From contig JAOTOM010003931.1 in NCBI GenBank assembly GCA_034440615.1, positions 26,001-90,000 of the forward strand: a DNA stretch of 64,000 bases, in the 5' to 3' direction. Each line of letters opens with the position of its first letter. Within the stretch, counting starts at the first letter, position 1. The stretch comes from Ashinkailepas kermadecensis (lineage: Eukaryota > Arthropoda > Thecostraca > Neolepadidae). Shown here piece by piece: positions 57,696-64,000 of the stretch. Both the position numbers and the translations under genes were made by a program. Below the pieces are notes generated by a model. That model saw nothing but the letters and a program-made list of their open reading frames with translations. It was not told the DNA's origin and did no database searches.

Positions 57696-58590
57696 GTCAG
57701 CTAAAGCTCGCGGGCGTGTTCAGATACCGACGATCATTTCCCGTAAGATCTTCCCATGTGGCGACTGGTAGTGTTCTCTCGCGAGACTCTCCCATACGGT
57801 GTCCTCTCGTGATATCCTTAAAGCTCGCGGGCGTGTTCAGATACCGACGGTCATTTCCCGTAAGATCTTCCCATGTAGCGACCGGTAGTGTTCTCTCGCG
57901 AGACTCTCCCATACGGTGTCCTCTCGTGATATCCTTCTGTGACGATCATTTCCCGTAAGATCTTCCCATGTGGCGACTGGTAGTGTTCTCTCGCGAGACT
58001 CTCCCATACGGTGTCCTCTCTGATATCCTTAAAGCTCGCGGGCGTGTTCGATACCGACGATCATTTCCCGTAAGATCTTCCCATGTGGCGACTGGTAGTG
58101 TTCTCTCGCGAGACTCTCCCATACGGTGTCCTCTCGTGATATCCTTAAAGCTCGCGGGCGTGTTCAGATACCGACGGTCATTTCCCGTAAGATCTTCCCA
58201 TGTAGCGACTGGTAGTGTTCTCTCGCGAGACTCTCCCATACGGTGTCTCTCGTGATATCCTTAAAGCTCGCGGGCGTGTTCAGATACCGACGATCATTTC
58301 CCGTAAGATCTTCCCATGTAGCGACTGGTAGTGTTCTCTCGCGAGACTCTCCCACACGGTGTCCTCTCGTGATATCCTTCTGTGACGATCATTTCCCGTA
58401 AGATCTTCCCATGTGGCGACTGGTAGTGTTCTCTCGCGAGACTCTCCCATACGGTGTCCTCTCGTGATATCCTTAAAGCTCGCGGGCGTGTTCAGATACC
58501 GACGATCATTTCCCGTAAGATCTTCCCATGTGGCGACTGGTAGTGTTCTCTCGCGAGACTCTCCCATACGGTGTCCTCTCGTGATATCCT
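57696..58590. repeat. ~117-bp minisatellite with short and long units, about 8 copies
   Basis: The long unit runs AAAGCTCGCGGGCGTGTTCA, GATACCGACGATCATTTCCC, GTAAGATCTTCCCATGTGGC, GACTGGTAGTGTTCTCTCGC, GAGACTCTCCCATACGGTGT, CCTCTCGTGATATCCTT. Short units lack the AAAGCTCGCGG...ATACC part and have CTGTG instead. It lies in the 3' region of both convergent genes. 117 bp is 39 codons, so frames are open on both strands. Confidence 0.95.
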
Positions 58591-58842
58591 TCTGTGTCGT
58601 GTTTTCTGGCGAGGACCGCCCATTGGCTTCTTCTTCCACGGGATGCTCTCATGAGGTCGTTAGTTTGCTAGGTATCCGGGCTTCAGGACGCATTGACGTC
58701 ATTGGTCACATAGCGCCCAACTGCTGTGGTTTTCTCAGCGACACGCACAGGGTCATCTCGCCTGGCCACACCACTCTGCTTTGCGTGGCGCTAAAGCCGA
58801 CGTCACGATGGTCTAGCGACCAGGCCGGCCAGTATAGCCAGT

Positions 58843-59013
58843 CTAGAGAGACTTCTTTCTGGAGTCGAGCTCGATGTAGGCTGCAGCTGCCGGCGACGGC
58901 GACTTCCTCAGGCCGGGGTAGTAGTTGCGGCTGAGGCCGAGGTAGACCAGGGACACGCCTACAGACAGGGCGCGCAGGCTCAGATGCAGCCAGCTCCAGT
59001 GACTCCACGTGGT
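58843..59013 (-). CDS. Last coding exon of an unidentified membrane protein gene
   Basis: On the - strand an acceptor (CTATCTCGACAG) opens a 56-codon frame ending in TAG at 58845-58843. It reads TTWSHWSWLHLSLRALSVGV, SLVYLGLSRNYYPGLRK, then a short cytoplasmic-type tail with AAAAYIELDSRKKSL. Residues about 9 to 28 are hydrophobic enough for a transmembrane helix, followed by a basic, Pro/Ala-rich tail. Codon use is GC-rich like the PDZ exons. The gene lies convergent to the PDZ gene. I do not recognise the family. Upstream exons would be at higher coordinates and were not found before the low-complexity end of the window. Confidence 0.6.
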   Translation of the reverse strand, partial: TTWSHWSWLHLSLRALSVGVSLVYLGLSRNYYPGLRKSPSPAAAAYIELDSRKKSL

Positions 59014-59039
59014 CTGTCGAGATAGTGCATGTCAGTGAC

Positions 59040-59290
59040 ACTGATAAATGTCAGAGCGACAGTCGGGAGATGGCATGTCAGTGTCACCAATAAAGGTCCG
59101 GTCACCAGCCGGGAGACGACATGTCGGTGTCACCAATAAAGGCCAGGATCGTCAGCTGGGGGTGCGGGGTGGGGGGGGGGGGGAAGTGGATAGCATGTCA
59201 GTGTCACCAATAAAGGTCAGGGTCGCGAGCCGGGAGATAGCATGTCAGTGTCACTAATAAAGGTCAGGGTCGCCAGCCGGGAGATGGACC
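59040..59290. repeat. ~45-bp minisatellite next to the - strand acceptor
   Basis: Five copies of CATGTCAGTGTCACCAATAA followed by AGGTC and GTCACCAGCCGGGAGA-type sequence, one interrupted by a G run (59171-59182). On the - strand it ends about 25 bases before the acceptor of the exon at 59013. Confidence 0.9.
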
Positions 59291-62097
59291 ACTCGGCATC
59301 CTGCATGTGGCTGGACGGAATACAAATTGAAAGTTAGCCTTGCAATGTTGATGACCCAGGGAGACCTGGCTCGGTCCGTGACACCGCATCATCCCCCTCA
59401 GGTGTCATTACCGGAAGGTTGTTCAGAAAGCCTTCAAGGTATGTCACGAGGAGGAATCTACCCAGCAATTTGTAAATTTCCAGCTAGCATAAAGGAAGCC
59501 ACACACTTTTGGGATCGGACATTTTCGGTGTTATATCCCCAAATCTGTGCATGCGTTAGGAGTATGCAGAATTGACTAGCATTGAGATGCGCTAAAATGC
59601 ACTCGGGAAGTCCACTTTAAGCGTAAGTTGTGGCCAGATTTGCGTCGATTGACATGCGCATACGCAGGCGGCCGATGACGTACCGTTGGGATTCACCCCA
59701 TATCTACACAGGCATTTGAGGTTTCAAACTCGAAGGAGACACTCGTAACCTCAAACCTGACCCCTATCAGGCTTTCCCTGGACTGATCCCGGCTGACCTT
59801 CATGATAAGGCAGAAAGCTAGAGTGAATTGGTGAAAAACCCGAACGCTATACTCACATTCATGCTCAGCGAATACAAATCGGTCCATACACCTCTAAGTA
59901 ATGATAAGTAAATAATGACCACCACCCCTCCTCTCTGCTCATCTTCCATATGTCCCACTGCGAAGTATGGCTATCGCCATATGTCCCACTGCGAAGTATG
60001 GTTATCGCCAAAGGTGACATTATAGTATACTTAATCTGCTGCCAAGAACGACTGCATGTACAAATGAGCTACTACACGTCAAAATAAGTGTTCCCGCGGT
60101 AAGCGCCAGCTGGTTGTGAATATTGGTGGTGAAAATATCGCAGCTGCCAAAGATCGAGCCCACGACCAGAAGGCAAAATTTGGTACATGGTCTTCGTGTT
60201 CAAAGCATGACCTAAATTTGATCGATAACTGCATAAAATCGACTACTTTTTAAAGAGGAAAACAATTGCGAACATTTCAACGTGCTATCCGGCGGATACA
60301 CTAATGATCAGGTCAGGGGAACCCGGAAAGTAATCGGATGTCATACTTTATGATAAATTCAGGTCTTAAAGATCAGTAACCTCTCTATACCTAGAAAGGG
60401 AAACACCGCCTGAGATTACGACCTAGCGAGAATAAATATTGCCTATCCGTAAGAGCGATGATCAGTCGATATCGTCCGATGCGATCTGGGAATGCCTGCA
60501 TAATTGTTTTATGTAACAAATATTCAGTTGTATGCTAAATCAGTGTGCTTCTTTATGGGAGCGCTGATCTCCGCTGAATACAAAATGATGCATGACGAAA
60601 AATCTGTCCACTACAATCTATTTTTTAAATCGTAGCTCTACTCCATCTGAACAACGACGCACAAGTGGAAAGCATGGATTCGCTGAGTTATCCTTGCATG
60701 GGTCAACCCTAAGTGAAAATATATATGTCTCTCCAAGTACCTGCTCTAAACTTTAACCGTCTGGACTACTGCGCTAAAAATGTAGCCGATTGTCAGTGTC
60801 CGAACTTGCTACACGCATGTTACATAGATTGTTGACACTCAGGAATATAGGAGGATGCCTCTACTGACTCAAGTGTTCCCCACGTCCTACACTCGTCCGT
60901 ATTGATTGTTACGTGAGATGCTGAGTGGCGCAAGCGAACATTCGGCGGCGGAAACCAAACGTATGTCCATAAAGAAGAAAAGCCCGGACCGTTGTATATA
61001 CTTTATGAATGATTTAATTTCGTTCACTCTTATAATTATAGTACGCGACGAGTTGCATTTCACGCCCGTGACGTCAGTTAGTTCAGAACATTACATCTGG
61101 AAGCAAGCTGGTGACATAGGTGTTCTTTTACAGCCAGGGAGGTAAGCAAGCCGCAACACGGATCGCTTCAGCCGGTATTTATTTTGATGCAGAAAATTGT
61201 CAGACTAAAAGGTCAAGGTTCGCTGTAGGTGTATAAGTTTAAAATGTTCGGGACAAATTTCCACACATTTAGGGGTATATTTGAACTCCTTTTCACGGCA
61301 AAATGTCCAGTGAAAATCACACTGCTTCCACGAAGGGGCGAACAATGTTGATCTGTAAACCCTTGAAAACCACCCTCAGACTTTGGACCAGTTAGTACAT
61401 GTCTTAGTTAGTACACCCTTAGATGCTGAGTGCCTGGTAGAAATTCGGAGGTCCAAAACCCCAAGTTGGATTAATTAAGGAACGGCCAGTGCGCTGATCA
61501 GTAGGTCGTCAAACATTGATCGGTGTGATTATGAATTAGATAGCTAATTAATTCGGGGTTCGTCCATTAATTGACATAAAAGCTAGCCGGCAAGACAGAA
61601 CAGGACGAACCTGATTACCTACTGTGACTGAAGACATGAGACGATTTACACATTTTAGCGACTTTACGAGCGATTGTACAAAACTTCCTCACCCTTCTCT
61701 CCGGAGGAAACGGAAGGATGGCTGATGGAAGACGGAAAATGACGAAACTCTTTTGGTTGGACACCTAGGAAAACGTACCAGGAAAGCTGAACATTTCACA
61801 GGGCAGCTGGAGAACTTGGATAATTCTGGGCCGTAAAATCCATCCGGCCTGGTGATCACAGAGCGCGGAAGGGAATCCCAAGGGAGTGGTCAGAACCCAC
61901 GGGGTCGATGGGTAAGCTAGCAGGTGGCGGCGCGCACTTGTGGTTCGGGATGAAACATTGGGTGGCCAGCTTAGGTAGCATAGCCAAAACGGTCAGGTTG
62001 TTTTTTTTTCTACCCCGTCTCGGTCAATCTAGGAGGCTTGGCCCTCTTGGTTGCATCACAGGCGGGGAAGATGGAGTTTGGCGTTCCGCACGCTTGA
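59291..62097. other. Unique AT-rich sequence, no exon recognised
   Basis: A two-copy CATATGTCCCACTGCGAAGTATGG repeat lies near 59946-60000. Upstream exons of the - strand gene could be here, but none was identified. Confidence 0.4.
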
Positions 62098-62185
62098 AGT
62101 GAGAGTGAGAGTGAGAGAGAGAGTGAGAGTGAGTGAGTGAGAGTGAGTGAGAGTGAGTGAGAGTGAGTGAGAGTGAGAGTGAGAA

Positions 62186-62237
<52 letters not shown>

Positions 62238-62404
62238 TGAGTGAGTGAGAGTGAGTGAGTGTGAGTGAGAGTGAGTGAGAGTGAGTGAGAGTGAGTGTGA
62301 GTGAGTGAGAGTGAGAGTGAGTGAGTGAGAGTGAGTGAGTGAGTGAGTGAGAGTGAGTGAGAGTGAGTGAGAGTGAGTGAGAGTGAGAGAGAGTGAGAGA
62401 GAGA

Positions 62405-62459
<55 letters not shown>

Positions 62460-62531
62460 GGCGAGAGAGAGAGAGAGCGAGAGAGAGAGCGAGAGAGAGA
62501 GAGAGCGAGAGAGCGAGAGCGAGAGCGAGAG

Positions 62532-62598
<67 letters not shown>

Positions 62599-62645
62599 GA
62601 GACAGAGGTAGAGAGAGAGAGGTAGAGACAGAGGTAGAGAGAGAG
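62098..62645. repeat. (GAGT)/(GA)n microsatellite with GGTAGAGACAGA end
   Basis: GAGTGAGAGT mixtures to about 62390, then (GA)n with GCGA variants to 62595, then GGTAGAGACAGA repeats. Flanked on both sides by TTCCGCACGC (62084-62093 and 62646-62655). Confidence 0.96.
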
Positions 62646-62898
62646 GTTCCGCACGCAGTGTGCGGGGTTCCGCACGCCGCACGCTGCTAGCGAGCCTTGA
62701 AGGAAGTAACGGAAATAGTAATTTACGGTGCGCGATCAAGAGTGGCTCGCCAGCCGGTTATAGTTGTGGACCCAAGCACGGGTAATCAACATTTAACTTT
62801 GGGCTACTAAGCCATAAGCAACGATTTGAGGAAGTAAAACTTGTTGAATGCGCACGTACCACTGGAAGGGAGAACATCTCGAGCCCACGCGTCTTAGT

Positions 62899-62902
<4 letters not shown>
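62646..62902. other. Unique spacer
   Basis: Three TTCCGCACGC-like words at 62646-62685, otherwise nothing recognised. Confidence 0.4.
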
Positions 62903-63970
<1,068 letters not shown>

Positions 63971-64000
63971 CCCGCAAAAGAGAACTCCAAGACGACCCCG

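Overview
This is a window of nuclear DNA from an animal, most likely an arthropod and possibly a crustacean. The reasons are short coding exons with GT/AG splice sites, introns of about 0.3 to 10 kb, tRNA-derived SINEs, Jockey-type and CR1-like LINE remnants, and very abundant micro- and minisatellites. The taxon is an inference: Jockey elements are typical of arthropods, but no species can be named from the sequence alone. There are no bacterial operons, CRISPR arrays or rRNA genes.

The main gene lies on the + strand and is a multi-PDZ scaffold of the Patj/InaD-like/MUPP1 (MPDZ) family. I can place 14 exons with strong support between 12153 and 34269: the second half of PDZ1, then PDZ2, PDZ3, PDZ4 and PDZ5 complete. 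Three downstream linker exons (43806-43916, 49028-49478, 50046-50548 or 50563) join in phase. The first half of PDZ1 and the N-terminal L27 domain are not seen and presumably lie before position 1. No PDZ6 is visible. Almost all introns are phase 0, so many exons could be skipped without a frameshift. In other animals this family holds the Crumbs/Pals1 (Stardust) apical polarity complex together at epithelial junctions.

A second gene lies on the - strand: its last coding exon is 59013-58843, with a membrane-spanning segment near its C terminus. It is arranged tail-to-tail with the PDZ gene and I could not identify its family.

Most of the window is repeats. About 20 minisatellite arrays (units of 15 to about 117 bp) fill the introns. 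Several start exactly at a 5' splice site or end at a 3' splice site, and carry copies of the exon-intron junction: after 12259, 20700, 21431, 23444 and 25565, and before 30564 and 59013 on the - strand. Mobile elements include a Val-tRNA-headed SINE in five copies, a second SINE with a Lys-like tRNA head sharing the same body, a third tRNA-headed family, three Jockey-like LINE remnants plus a 48-bp LINE-tail insertion, and one CR1-like LINE. Several are nested in each other or in the satellites, often with visible target-site duplications. At 44510-46075 two arrays of the same ~15-bp repeat face each other in inverted orientation, like a foldback element. The window ends in about 1.9 kb of GA, TA, T and CT microsatellites (62098-63970).
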